Shown one piece after another: positions 50,136-59,369 of a stretch of DNA of 64,000 nucleotides. Positions within the stretch are counted from its first letter, which is position 1; every line of letters starts with the position of its first letter. This stretch comes from Flavobacteriaceae bacterium (GTDB taxonomy: Bacteria; Bacteroidota; Bacteroidia; Flavobacteriales; Flavobacteriaceae), in NCBI GenBank assembly GCA_003564185.1, contig PXFS01000139.1, positions 1 through 64,000 on the forward strand, read 5' to 3'. A program made the translations under genes and the position numbers. A model generated the notes under the pieces. The model worked only from the letters and a program-made list of their open reading frames with translations. It ran no database searches and was not told the DNA's origin.

Positions 50136-51521
50136 ATGCTTAGTTTAAAAGCAAGAATAACAATACTCTTTACCGCCATAACAGCAGGATTGCTGTTAAG
50201 TTTTGCTTTCTTAATCTATTATACCTCAGAAAAAAATAGAGAAAGAGAATTCTATAACTTGCTTTACAATGAAGCTTTAACCAAAGCCAATTTGTTTTTA
50301 GATGCAAAAGTAAATGAAAAGACTTTACAAGTAATTTATAAGCAAAATAGAGAGTTAATTAATGAAGTTGAAGCTGCTATTTATGACGATAATTTTGTAC
50401 TACTTTATCATGATGATGTAAAAACTGACGTAGTAAAAGAAGATGTTGAAATGCTTCAAACTATATTAAATAACGAAATTTTAGAATTTTATATAGATGA
50501 ATGGCAAGTAGTAGGACTCAAGTATACTTATAACAACCAAGGCTTTTTGGTTACCGCAGCTGGTTTTGATGAATACGGCTACAATAAGCTTTCAAGCCTA
50601 GGAAAGACTCTTGCTACTGCTTTAATAGCTGCTGTTTTTTTGGTCTTTCTGATTGGAATTCTTTTCAGCAAACAAGCGCTTTCACCAATTTTTAGAATGA
50701 ATGAGCAAATTAAGAAAATTACAGCTGCCAACTTACATTTAAGACTCAAAATAGAAAATAATAAAGATGAGCTTAACGCGTTAGCCCAATCTTTTAATAG
50801 TATGCTGGATCGTTTAGAAAATTCGTTTGATAGTCAAAAACAATTTGTTTCAAATATATCACATGAACTTAGAACACCCTTAGCAGCTATTATATCTGAA
50901 TTGGAAATAACAGCCTCAAAAGAACGTAAAAAGTCAGCGTATAAAAAAGCCATTAAGGATGCATTAAACGATGCAAATAAATTAGCAAAATTATCTAACT
51001 CACTATTGGATTTAGCAAAAGCCAGTTATGACCCGTCAGAAATTCATTTTAAAAAAATTAGAGTAGATGAGATTTTGATGGAATCAATGATGCAAGTAAA
51101 GAACAGCAATCAAAATTACAAGATTCAAATTGAATTTGAACAGGAATTTGATGAGGAGTTTCAAATGAGTGTAAGTGGAAATGAATATTTACTTAAAGTA
51201 GCTTTTTCCAATTTAATTGATAATGCTTGTAAATTTTCCGAAGATCATGAAAGCTTTGTAAGCATTAATATTTTAAACAATGGTATTAGTTTAGATTTCT
51301 GGGATAATGGAATTGGAATATCAAAAAAAGATATCAATCAAATTTTCACTCCATTTTACAGAGGCAAAAACAAAAAATTTACTGAAGGTCATGGTATAGG
51401 TCTTCATCTAACACAAAAAATTATCAATTTACATCGCGGACAAATCCATGTAAAATCTACTAAAAACGTAGGAACAAGTTTTAAAGTCTTTTTACCATTT
51501 TCATTTAAAATGGAGGATTAA
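50136..51521 (+). CDS. Sensor histidine kinase with HAMP domain
   Basis: 461 aa; two TMs, HAMP, FVSNISHELRTPLAAIISELE H-box, NLIDNACKFS, DNGIGISKKD, HGIGLHLTQKI. Confidence 0.94.
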   Translation: MLSLKARITILFTAITAGLLLSFAFLIYYTSEKNREREFYNLLYNEALTKANLFLDAKVNEKTLQVIYKQNRELINEVEAAIYDDNFVLLYHDDVKTDVVKEDVEMLQTILNNEILEFYIDEWQVVGLKYTYNNQGFLVTAAGFDEYGYNKLSSLGKTLATALIAAVFLVFLIGILFSKQALSPIFRMNEQIKKITAANLHLRLKIENNKDELNALAQSFNSMLDRLENSFDSQKQFVSNISHELRTPLAAIISELEITASKERKKSAYKKAIKDALNDANKLAKLSNSLLDLAKASYDPSEIHFKKIRVDEILMESMMQVKNSNQNYKIQIEFEQEFDEEFQMSVSGNEYLLKVAFSNLIDNACKFSEDHESFVSINILNNGISLDFWDNGIGISKKDINQIFTPFYRGKNKKFTEGHGIGLHLTQKIINLHRGQIHVKSTKNVGTSFKVFLPFSFKMED

Positions 51522-51529
51522 ATTTAATT

Positions 51530-52540
51530 TTAACTTCTCATCACTTGAACCAAAAAAGATTTAAGTAGATCTCCTTCGGGTTGAGTACCCACTCCTACCC
51601 CTTTAGATTGAATGTCTAAATCACGTAATAAAGCAATTGCATGGCTCACTTTTTTAAGTGGATAATTTTTAGCTGCTATTGAATAGTCTTTAGTAAAAAA
51701 AGGATGCACGCCAAGTTGTTTTGCCACATTGGTATTGGATTTATCTTTTAGGGAATGAAATATGAGAAGTTTTTCAAAATAACCAAATAAAACTCCAACT
51801 GTAAAAGGTAAGGGATTATTTTTTGAATTTTGAGCAAAATAATTAATAATTTTAAAAGCCTTCACCTCATCTTTTACCCCAATGGCATTGGTTAGTTCAA
51901 AGTTATTGAAATCTTTACTTATGCCAATATTTTCCTCCACAACATCTGGAGTAATCCTACTTCCTTGAGGTAAAATTTGCATCAATTTTTCCAATTCTTT
52001 ATAAATTTTGGAAAGATTGGCTCCTAAAAACTCGACAAGCATTGAGCTGGCTTTTGGGTCAATGCTATATTGTTTTTCTGCTAGCGTTTGAACAATCCAG
52101 TCGGGAACCTGATTATCATAAATCTTTGCTGTTTCATAATAAACAGCATTCTTTTTAATTTCTTTTATTACTTTCTTCCTTCCATCAGGTTTTTTGTATT
52201 TGTAACAGAAAACTAAAATTGTAGAAAGTTGAGGTTGTGTAGCATAGGCTTCTAATTGGTCTAACTGTCTTGACAATTCTTGAGCCTCCCTAACTATAAT
52301 TACTTGATATTCTGCCATCATTGGGTAGCGCTTAGCAGCTTCAATCACTTCACTCATGCTCACATCCTTACCATATAATACACTTTGATTAAAACCTTTT
52401 TCTTCTTCAGTGAGGATGTTCAATTCAATATATTTAGCAATCTGATCTACAAAAAAAGTTTCGCTTTCGCCTACCAAAAAATAAATGGGAGCGTATTTTT
52501 TTAGCTTTAAATCATTTAATACTTGAACTGCTTTTTTCAT
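51530..52540 (-). CDS. holA: DNA polymerase III subunit delta
   Basis: 336 aa; YFLVGESETFFVDQIAKYIE, MMAEYQVIIVREAQEL, LAEKQYSIDPKASSMLVEFLGANLSKIYKELEKL. Confidence 0.92.
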   Translation of the reverse strand: MKKAVQVLNDLKLKKYAPIYFLVGESETFFVDQIAKYIELNILTEEEKGFNQSVLYGKDVSMSEVIEAAKRYPMMAEYQVIIVREAQELSRQLDQLEAYATQPQLSTILVFCYKYKKPDGRKKVIKEIKKNAVYYETAKIYDNQVPDWIVQTLAEKQYSIDPKASSMLVEFLGANLSKIYKELEKLMQILPQGSRITPDVVEENIGISKDFNNFELTNAIGVKDEVKAFKIINYFAQNSKNNPLPFTVGVLFGYFEKLLIFHSLKDKSNTNVAKQLGVHPFFTKDYSIAAKNYPLKKVSHAIALLRDLDIQSKGVGVGTQPEGDLLKSFLVQVMRS

Positions 52541-52581
52541 CTAAGAACCTTTATATTTGTCAAAAAAATAGTGGAAAATCA

Positions 52582-53025
52582 ATGCAACTACTTAATTTCC
52601 CAAGCTATGAATTTAGGCTCAAAAATAGAGAAAATAAAACAGCTATATTCTCTGTATTACGCAAAAAATTTTTGGTCTTAACTCCAGAGGAATGGGTGAG
52701 GCAACATTGCATTCAATTCCTGCATAAAAACCTCTGTTACCCACTGTCTTTATTAAGCGAAGAACGAAAAATTGAAATCAATGGTAGATCTAAGCGCTAT
52801 GATATTGTTGCCTATGAACCAAGTGGTAAAATCAATTTAATAGTTGAATGTAAAGCCCCTACTGTAAAAATAACGCAAGATACATTTGATCAAATAGCCC
52901 GATACAACATGGAATTAGAAGCTAGCTATTTGATGATTACTAATGGAATTAATCACTATTATTGCAGGATAAACAAAGAAGAAAAAAAATACCAATTTCT
53001 ACCTGAATTACCTAATTATAAGTAA
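52582..53025 (+). CDS. HsdR N-terminal-like (HSDR_N_2) nuclease-fold domain protein
   Basis: 147 aa; SEERKIEINGRSKRYDIVAYEPSGKINLIVECKAPTVKITQDTFDQIARYNMELEASYLMITNG. Confidence 0.88.
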   Translation: MQLLNFPSYEFRLKNRENKTAIFSVLRKKFLVLTPEEWVRQHCIQFLHKNLCYPLSLLSEERKIEINGRSKRYDIVAYEPSGKINLIVECKAPTVKITQDTFDQIARYNMELEASYLMITNGINHYYCRINKEEKKYQFLPELPNYK

Positions 53026-54005
53026 TGGAAAACACAGCAGTCATTATATTGAATTGGAATGGATTAAACCTGCTCAAGCAATTTTTGCCATCAGTAGTTC
53101 AGTCTAGTGATCTTGCACAAATATATATTGCAGACAATGCCTCTACAGATGAATCTGTTGCCTGGGTTAAATTGAATTATCCTGATGTAAAAATTATTCA
53201 ATTAAAGAAAAATTTTGGCTATGCAGAAGGATATAACCAAGCTTTAAAACAAGTTCCTGAGGAATACTGTATACTGCTCAATAATGATGTTAAAGTTGAA
53301 AAGGGATGGACAAAAGCCATCACAAAACTACTTCAGCTAGATCTAAAAGTAGCAGCTGTACAACCTAAAATAAGGGATTATAATAAGCCTGAATATTTTG
53401 AGTATGCCGGAGCTGCAGGTGGATTAATAGATTATTTTGCTTACCCCTACTGTAGAGGAAGAGTTTTTGATAAAATTGAAAAAGACCTTGGACAATACGA
53501 AAAAGAAACAGAAATATTTTGGGCTTCGGGAGCATGTCTAGGAGTTAAAAAATCTGTATTTTTTGAGGTTGGTGGATTTGATACTGATTATTTTGCTCAC
53601 ATGGAAGAGATTGACTTATGTTGGCGTATGAAAAATAAGGGCTATAAAGTTTATTATACTCCTTTTTCAAAAATCTTTCATTTGGGCGGAGGTACATTAA
53701 GTAATAGTAGTCCTCAAAAAACATTTTTAAATTTCAGAAATTCACTTTATAATTTGCTAAAAAATGCTCCCTCTAGAGCAATCATTGCAAAAATTTTATT
53801 GCGTTTAATAATAGATGGGTTTGCAGCATTATATTTTTTATTTCAATTAAAGACAACTCACTTATGGGCGATACTAAGAGCTCACTTCAGCTTTTATAAA
53901 AATTTTTATAAGATAAGAAGAAAAAGAAATATTCCACCAATTAGCAACAAATATTATACTGCAACAAGTATTATATTTAAAAAAATTGGGCATATAAAGA
54001 GCTAA
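53025..54005 (+). CDS. Family 2 glycosyltransferase
   Basis: 326 aa; VIILNWNGLNLLKQFLPSVV, ADNASTDES, LLNNDVKVEKGW, FDTDYFAHMEEIDLCWRMKNKGYKVYY. Confidence 0.93.
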   Translation: MENTAVIILNWNGLNLLKQFLPSVVQSSDLAQIYIADNASTDESVAWVKLNYPDVKIIQLKKNFGYAEGYNQALKQVPEEYCILLNNDVKVEKGWTKAITKLLQLDLKVAAVQPKIRDYNKPEYFEYAGAAGGLIDYFAYPYCRGRVFDKIEKDLGQYEKETEIFWASGACLGVKKSVFFEVGGFDTDYFAHMEEIDLCWRMKNKGYKVYYTPFSKIFHLGGGTLSNSSPQKTFLNFRNSLYNLLKNAPSRAIIAKILLRLIIDGFAALYFLFQLKTTHLWAILRAHFSFYKNFYKIRRKRNIPPISNKYYTATSIIFKKIGHIKS

Positions 54006-54020
54006 ACGTTAGTTGTTATT

Positions 54021-55482
54021 TTAAAAACTGTAAATTAATCCAAGTCCAGCCTCAAATCTTGAAAAGCTTTCAGATTCATCAAGTTCTAGAGTAATTTGGG
54101 TTGAACCATCATTTACCCGATAGCTATTGTTTTGAGCTACAATATAACCTATATTAAAATTAAGGTAAAAATTACTAACTATATAAACATCATAACTTTT
54201 ACGAAAATTGAAACCTAAGACATCTGATCTAAATTCTAACCTGTTAAATTCTGATTCAATATTATCATATACACTTAAAAGTCCGGCTCCAGCTGTCGCA
54301 ATGATTTGATTTCTCTTTTTATTACCAAAAAACAATCGATATGAATAATTCAGTCCATAGAACAAAAAATTAATGTCATTTTCTACTTGAATTGATTCTG
54401 TAAACATGTTCAAATTTATTGCTCCTGAAGCAGAAGAAAAGAAACGATTATGGTATAGACCCAAGCCGCTATTTTCATCCCAGAAAAAAGTGGCCTCAAT
54501 ATCAAAATAAGATCCTGAGGATAACTTTTCTACAAGTCTTCTAGTAGATGGTGTTAGGTCTGGAGATATGCTACCAAGTACTGATGAAAAGCCAAAACTT
54601 GATTGCAATCTTAACCAAGTAACTTTAGGACTAACCCTTATAAGATTAAGCTCGTTAAAATCATTTATCTCTCTAAATTTGCTTACTTTTTCTTCTGCTG
54701 TATTTTTTTCGAAGGTATCAGTACCTTCAACTCTATTATTTTCTAATTTTCTTGATTCTTCATTTAAAACATTAGTAGTATCATTTGAAATGGAGTTTAA
54801 GAGTGTATATTCATACTCTAATCTTCCTTGGAGTAGTGAAGGCATTACTTTTAATTCAGGCCGTAGGGATTGCTTATCTACATAAAGCCTAATGTAATAA
54901 TTTTCTCCATTTTGAAATTGTTGATATTGGCCAATGTATTTTTCCACTTCAATTAAAGTTTTACCTTCAGGAACAATTGTACTAAAAGAAGAATCACTTG
55001 GCAATTCAAAACTTTGATCATTCACGTTTAGAGTATAGGATTGGTCTTTGTAAATCTGTTTTTCATCATCAATTCTATATACATATACTTTAGCTCCATC
55101 CTCTAAATTTTCATCAGCACTTCGTTTAGCCTTTATTATATCAGCTTCAACATTAATATAATTCTGCTGTTAGATGTAAACAGTTATCAGAACTTGATTG
55201 TATAGATTTAATTTTAATGATATTAGCTCCTCTAAGCTGAGCTTTTTTTATCATTAATTTAGATTGTCTATCAAAATTACAATTTGGCGTTGAACGTGGG
55301 TCAAATTCAAAAACACCAATAGGAGTTGAATAATCAGGAAATTTTTCTGTTGCAGTAAATATATAAACATCCTCCATAGATGGTTGCTGTTTATTATTTT
55401 TATCCACAAAAGTATTTATAATTGGACTACAAGAGCTGGATAAAATAGCTAATACAACTATCAGTAAGGGGTTATTCTTCAT
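54021..55482 (-). pseudogene. Frameshifted paralog 1: lipoprotein + Cys-pair (RcsF/DUF4156-like) + DUF2846-like + outer-membrane beta-barrel protein
   Basis: ORFs 55153-55482 (109 aa, ends ...TAELY*) and 54021-55025 align consecutively with the intact 494-aa ORF 55524-57008. The intervening sequence reads in the other frame NVEADIIKAKRSADENLEDGAKVYVYRIDDEKQIYKDQSYTLNVNDQSFELP with no stop; shift lies in a ~15-nt window near 55153-55170. Confidence 0.85.
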
Positions 55483-55523
55483 TTTTTTTTATAACAAATG
55501 ATTTTTAATGAGTACTTGATACT

Positions 55524-57008
55524 TTAAAAATTATAACGTAAGCCAAGCCCAGCTTCAATTCTTGAAAAGTTTTCATCATCATCTAGTTCGAAAGTAAATT
55601 TGTTAAACCCATTGTCAATTCTGTAATTATCATTAATAGCCACTATTAATCCAACATTAAAACCAAGATAAAAATTACCTCCTAAATAGATGTCATAATT
55701 GAGTCTTGTATTAAAAGCAAAAACATCTGATCTAGCTTGAACTCTACCATTTTCAAATCTATTGTCTTCCAAGTAGCTCATTCCTCCAACACCTACTGAA
55801 AAAATTAACTGGTTTTTATCTTTGGAACCAACAAATACTCTATGTGTATAATTTATACCATAATACAAAAACTCTGTACTAGAGTTTACAAACTCATTTG
55901 AGAACAATGCTCCGCCAAACCTTAGGTCTGTTTCAATTAATTCTGATGTTGAAGTGTAAAATCGATTGAAATAAAGGCTTATTCCGTTTTGATTATCGAG
56001 AAAAAAAGAAGCCTCAAAATCAATAAAATATCCTGTCCTAAATGATTCTGAAAGACTTTTTACATCATCAGGTAAATTTGGAGGAACTTGACCTAAACGA
56101 TTTGAAATTCCTCCACTTGAAGAAAGTCTTAACCTATTACTTTGTTCTTCAGCTCTTTCAAAACTAATTTCGCTTATCCTTCTTGTTTTATTGTCTTGCT
56201 GGTCTGAAAATTCTTGATCAGTTCCTTGATTCCTTTTGTCATCTATATCATCATTATTTTGATTTTCTGTTGATTCCATTTTTCTTTCATGTACATATGA
56301 ATCATGAAAAGAGTCATCTAAAAAAGCATATTCATATTCTATTCTTCCTTGCAAGGAGGGCATAATTTTAAAACTAGGTTGTAGGCTTTGTGAATCTACA
56401 TATAATTTTACGTAATAACTTTTACCATTTTCAACCTCTAAATATCTACCCTCTTTAGAATTGTTATCTATTTCAATTAATGCTCTACCTTTTGGGGCTT
56501 CCACACTAACAAATGCATTTCGTTCTACCTTATAACTCTGTTTATTTAACCTTAATGTGTAGGAACTCTTTTTGGCTATCTGTTTTGAATTATCAATACT
56601 ATAAAAATATATCTTCGCGTTATTTTCATTAGCATTAACATCTTTATCTTTACCTTTAAATATTTTTGCATCTTCAAAGTAGTATATTTCAGCTTCTACA
56701 TCAAAACAATTTGCAGAACCTTTTTCTATTGATTTGATTTTAATCAAATTAGCTCCATATTTTTTTGCTTCATCAGTCATTAATTGATATTGCTCTTTAA
56801 AAGTACAATTATTAGTTGATCGTGAATTATAGTTCAAAAGCCCTAAGGGTGTTGCGCCTTCTGGAACTTTCTCTACCATAGTAAATATATATACAGGCTC
56901 TGCAATAGAAGAATGACTTTTATCTTTATCGATAAAAGTAGAAATAGTTGGACTACAAGAACATGCTAAAATAGTAATTACAAAAAATTTTAAGAAGTTG
57001 TTCTTCAT
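55524..57008 (-). CDS. Intact paralog 2: lipoprotein with Cys-pair (RcsF/DUF4156-like) domain, DUF2846-like domain and predicted C-terminal outer-membrane beta-barrel
   Basis: 494 aa; lipobox ILACSC; ATPLG...C-x-F...AKKYGANLIKI...C-x-VEAEIYY; AKIYFYSIDNSKQIAKKSSYTLRL...YYVKLYV; C-terminal barrel-like strands ending GLGLRYNF. Confidence 0.8.
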   Translation of the reverse strand: MKNNFLKFFVITILACSCSPTISTFIDKDKSHSSIAEPVYIFTMVEKVPEGATPLGLLNYNSRSTNNCTFKEQYQLMTDEAKKYGANLIKIKSIEKGSANCFDVEAEIYYFEDAKIFKGKDKDVNANENNAKIYFYSIDNSKQIAKKSSYTLRLNKQSYKVERNAFVSVEAPKGRALIEIDNNSKEGRYLEVENGKSYYVKLYVDSQSLQPSFKIMPSLQGRIEYEYAFLDDSFHDSYVHERKMESTENQNNDDIDDKRNQGTDQEFSDQQDNKTRRISEISFERAEEQSNRLRLSSSGGISNRLGQVPPNLPDDVKSLSESFRTGYFIDFEASFFLDNQNGISLYFNRFYTSTSELIETDLRFGGALFSNEFVNSSTEFLYYGINYTHRVFVGSKDKNQLIFSVGVGGMSYLEDNRFENGRVQARSDVFAFNTRLNYDIYLGGNFYLGFNVGLIVAINDNYRIDNGFNKFTFELDDDENFSRIEAGLGLRYNF

Positions 57009-57019
57009 GATTGAAATTT

Positions 57020-58520
57020 TTAAAAATTATAATTTAATAAAAGACCTAAATTTACCCTATTTAAAGAATCTGGGTCTGGGATATCAAAAGTTCTGCCACT
57101 AAATTCATCTGCTACTTTTACATCTCCTAATCTACCCGTAATGAAACTTATTTGAGCACCTAAAAACCAATTTTTTGAAAATTGATAGGAGTATGAAACA
57201 GAAGCATAAACACCAAAAGTGTTGGTTGATTTTAATAATTCAAAAGATTGATTTTCATTTGAATATGCATCTGTAGTATCATAACTAACATAGCCAGCTC
57301 CAATACCAGAAGTCAATTGGTGCTTTTGGTTTGAAAGTAAATACCTGTTTTGATAACTCAATCCGTAAAAATTAATTTCTTGATTAGAATTTACATTTCC
57401 TGTAAATTCGTTTCCACCAGGTGGGTTTTGTGTAAAAAAATTGCTCGCTGATGAACGAAAAGTATTGGCATGAAAACCTAAGCCATGCATTTCATCAAAA
57501 AACAAAGAAAAATTAAGTTCTAAAAAGTAACCTGAATTTAAATCGCTTATATGATTTCTCAAATCTGAAGGTACCGAAGATGAAACACTTGCTGTTCTAA
57601 AAGCAGCTCCTCCTGAAACACTTATATCAACATCAAGATTCTTAAAAAATTTACTTTTCCTATATTCCTTTTCTTTTTTAGTTCTATTAGATGTATTTAC
57701 ATCTTCTAAGTCAACATAATTTAAACGACTTAAGTGCTTAACATCTTCAGGAGTAAATTCATACAAAAATTGGTTTTTTTTAGCTACATCAAAATCAAAA
57801 GATTCATATTCAATTCTTCCTCTTAAAGAAGACATAAGCTTAATTCTTGGGCAGGTATCACCTATTTCTGAATACAATTTTAAATAATAGACTTTTCCTT
57901 TCTCAAATTTAGTGTAAGCACCATATTTGTCTTCATCTAATATTTCAAAATAATTATTTCCATCGTTTACATTTAATAAACTGATTTTTGATTGCCCTTT
58001 TAACTGTGTTGTATCTCTTCTACTATTATATATGATTTTAAACTCATCCCTATTTCTTGTGGGAATTCCATGACTATATATTTGGACTAAAGCTTTATCA
58101 TCTTCAGCTTCTATAAAACTATCCTTATTTGAGTATTGGTAAGCATTTTCTAAATAATATAATTTGGCTTCTATGAAAAAGCATGTATTGCGCGTAAAAT
58201 AAAAATCATTGATTTTAATAATGTTGGCTCCCTTTAATCTGGCCTCTTTTTTAAATTCTATAAAAAGATCTTTAAAATCACAGCCCCCCCCTTTCTTTTG
58301 GGTTGAAATTTAAACTTCCAACAAATTCTACAGTCTCAGGTAGTTTTTCTGATTGCGTGAAGATTACTACTTTTTCATTTCTATCAAGTTTTTGCATTTC
58401 ATTCGCAGAACTTACAATCAACTTAGGCCCACAGGAAGTGACTAAAAAAAGACAAATGAAATAAATATAAATTTTTTGATTATAAAAAAAATTTTGGATG
58501 ACAGATGGATTAATTTTCAT
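57020..58520 (-). pseudogene. Frameshifted (possibly phase-variable OFF) paralog 3 of the same family
   Basis: N-terminal ORF 58278-58520 ends ...NPKERGGL* at a G8 tract. Removing one G gives NPKERGGCDFKDLFIEFKKEARLKGANIIKINDFYFTRNTCFFIEAKLYYLENAYQ... which stays open into ORF 57020-57877 with no stop. Confidence 0.85.
58284..58291 (-). repeat. G8 (C8 on + strand) homopolymer at the frameshift point of paralog 3
   Basis: cagCCCCCCCCtttc at 58281-; codons AGG GGG GGG CTG TGA. Confidence 0.95.
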
Positions 58521-58622
58521 TTAAAATACGCATTCAAAAGTTGAAGCGGCAATATATTATTTTCTTAACTTCTTAAGAAACTCTTACTAATTTTATTCCG
58601 ACTTTTGAATTTTATAAATCAG

Positions 58623-59312
58623 ATGAGTCAATTAGTTACCCTTAGTATATTTAAATATTCTACATTTAGCTCTAAGCTTTGGGCTTTTGGCATGATGCAG
58701 TTTGCACATACCAGATTAAGAAAAGCAAAGAATTGTACTTTCTACAAATTACTTGGAAGTGGCAAAGATGGTTTTAATCCATTTCCAGATTGGTCAGTTT
58801 ATGGGGTATTACAAGTATGGGAAAACGAAGAGTCTGCTTCGCATTTCATTCATCATAGTAAATTGTTTAAAAAATACTTCAAGCATTCTAACAAGCATAG
58901 CATTTTGTATATGAAAAGCATACAAGCTAAAGGTAAATGGTCTGGAGTTAATCCTTTTCAAAAGCATGAAGTTGATTCAGAAGATCAAAAAATAGCCGTC
59001 ATTACAAGAGCAAGTATAAAATGGAGTAAGTTATTTACTTTCTGGAAATTTGTGCCAGAATCTCAAAAACCATTAAGCAATGCCAAGGGTTTAGTCTACA
59101 CAAAAGGTTTTGGTGAGGTACCATTTAAAGAAATGGCAACATTTAGTATATGGGAAACAAAAGATGATTTATTCAAATTTGCGTATCAAAGTAAAGAACA
59201 TATTGAAGCTATTCAAAAAACAAGGAGTATAAATTGGTACTCAGAGGAAATGTTTAGTCGATTTGCCATAATTAAGATAGTTGGAGAACTTATAAAAAAA
59301 TCGAACAAATAG
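58623..59312 (+). CDS. Spheroidene monooxygenase (CrtA)-like family protein
   Basis: MQFAHTRLRKAKNCTFYKLLGSGKDGFNPFPDWSVYGVLQVWENEESA; GLVYTKGFGEVPFKEMATFSIWE; ATG at 58623. Confidence 0.65.
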   Translation: MSQLVTLSIFKYSTFSSKLWAFGMMQFAHTRLRKAKNCTFYKLLGSGKDGFNPFPDWSVYGVLQVWENEESASHFIHHSKLFKKYFKHSNKHSILYMKSIQAKGKWSGVNPFQKHEVDSEDQKIAVITRASIKWSKLFTFWKFVPESQKPLSNAKGLVYTKGFGEVPFKEMATFSIWETKDDLFKFAYQSKEHIEAIQKTRSINWYSEEMFSRFAIIKIVGELIKKSNK

Positions 59313-59369
59313 ATTTTCGTATTATTTTTAATTAATTTAGCTTGTATTAATTTATTTAAAAACAGTAAC

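Noticed and set aside
52582-53025. Possible type I restriction system from HsdR_N similarity
   Set aside because: Only a short N-terminal nuclease-like domain; no methylase, specificity subunit or helicase in the window.
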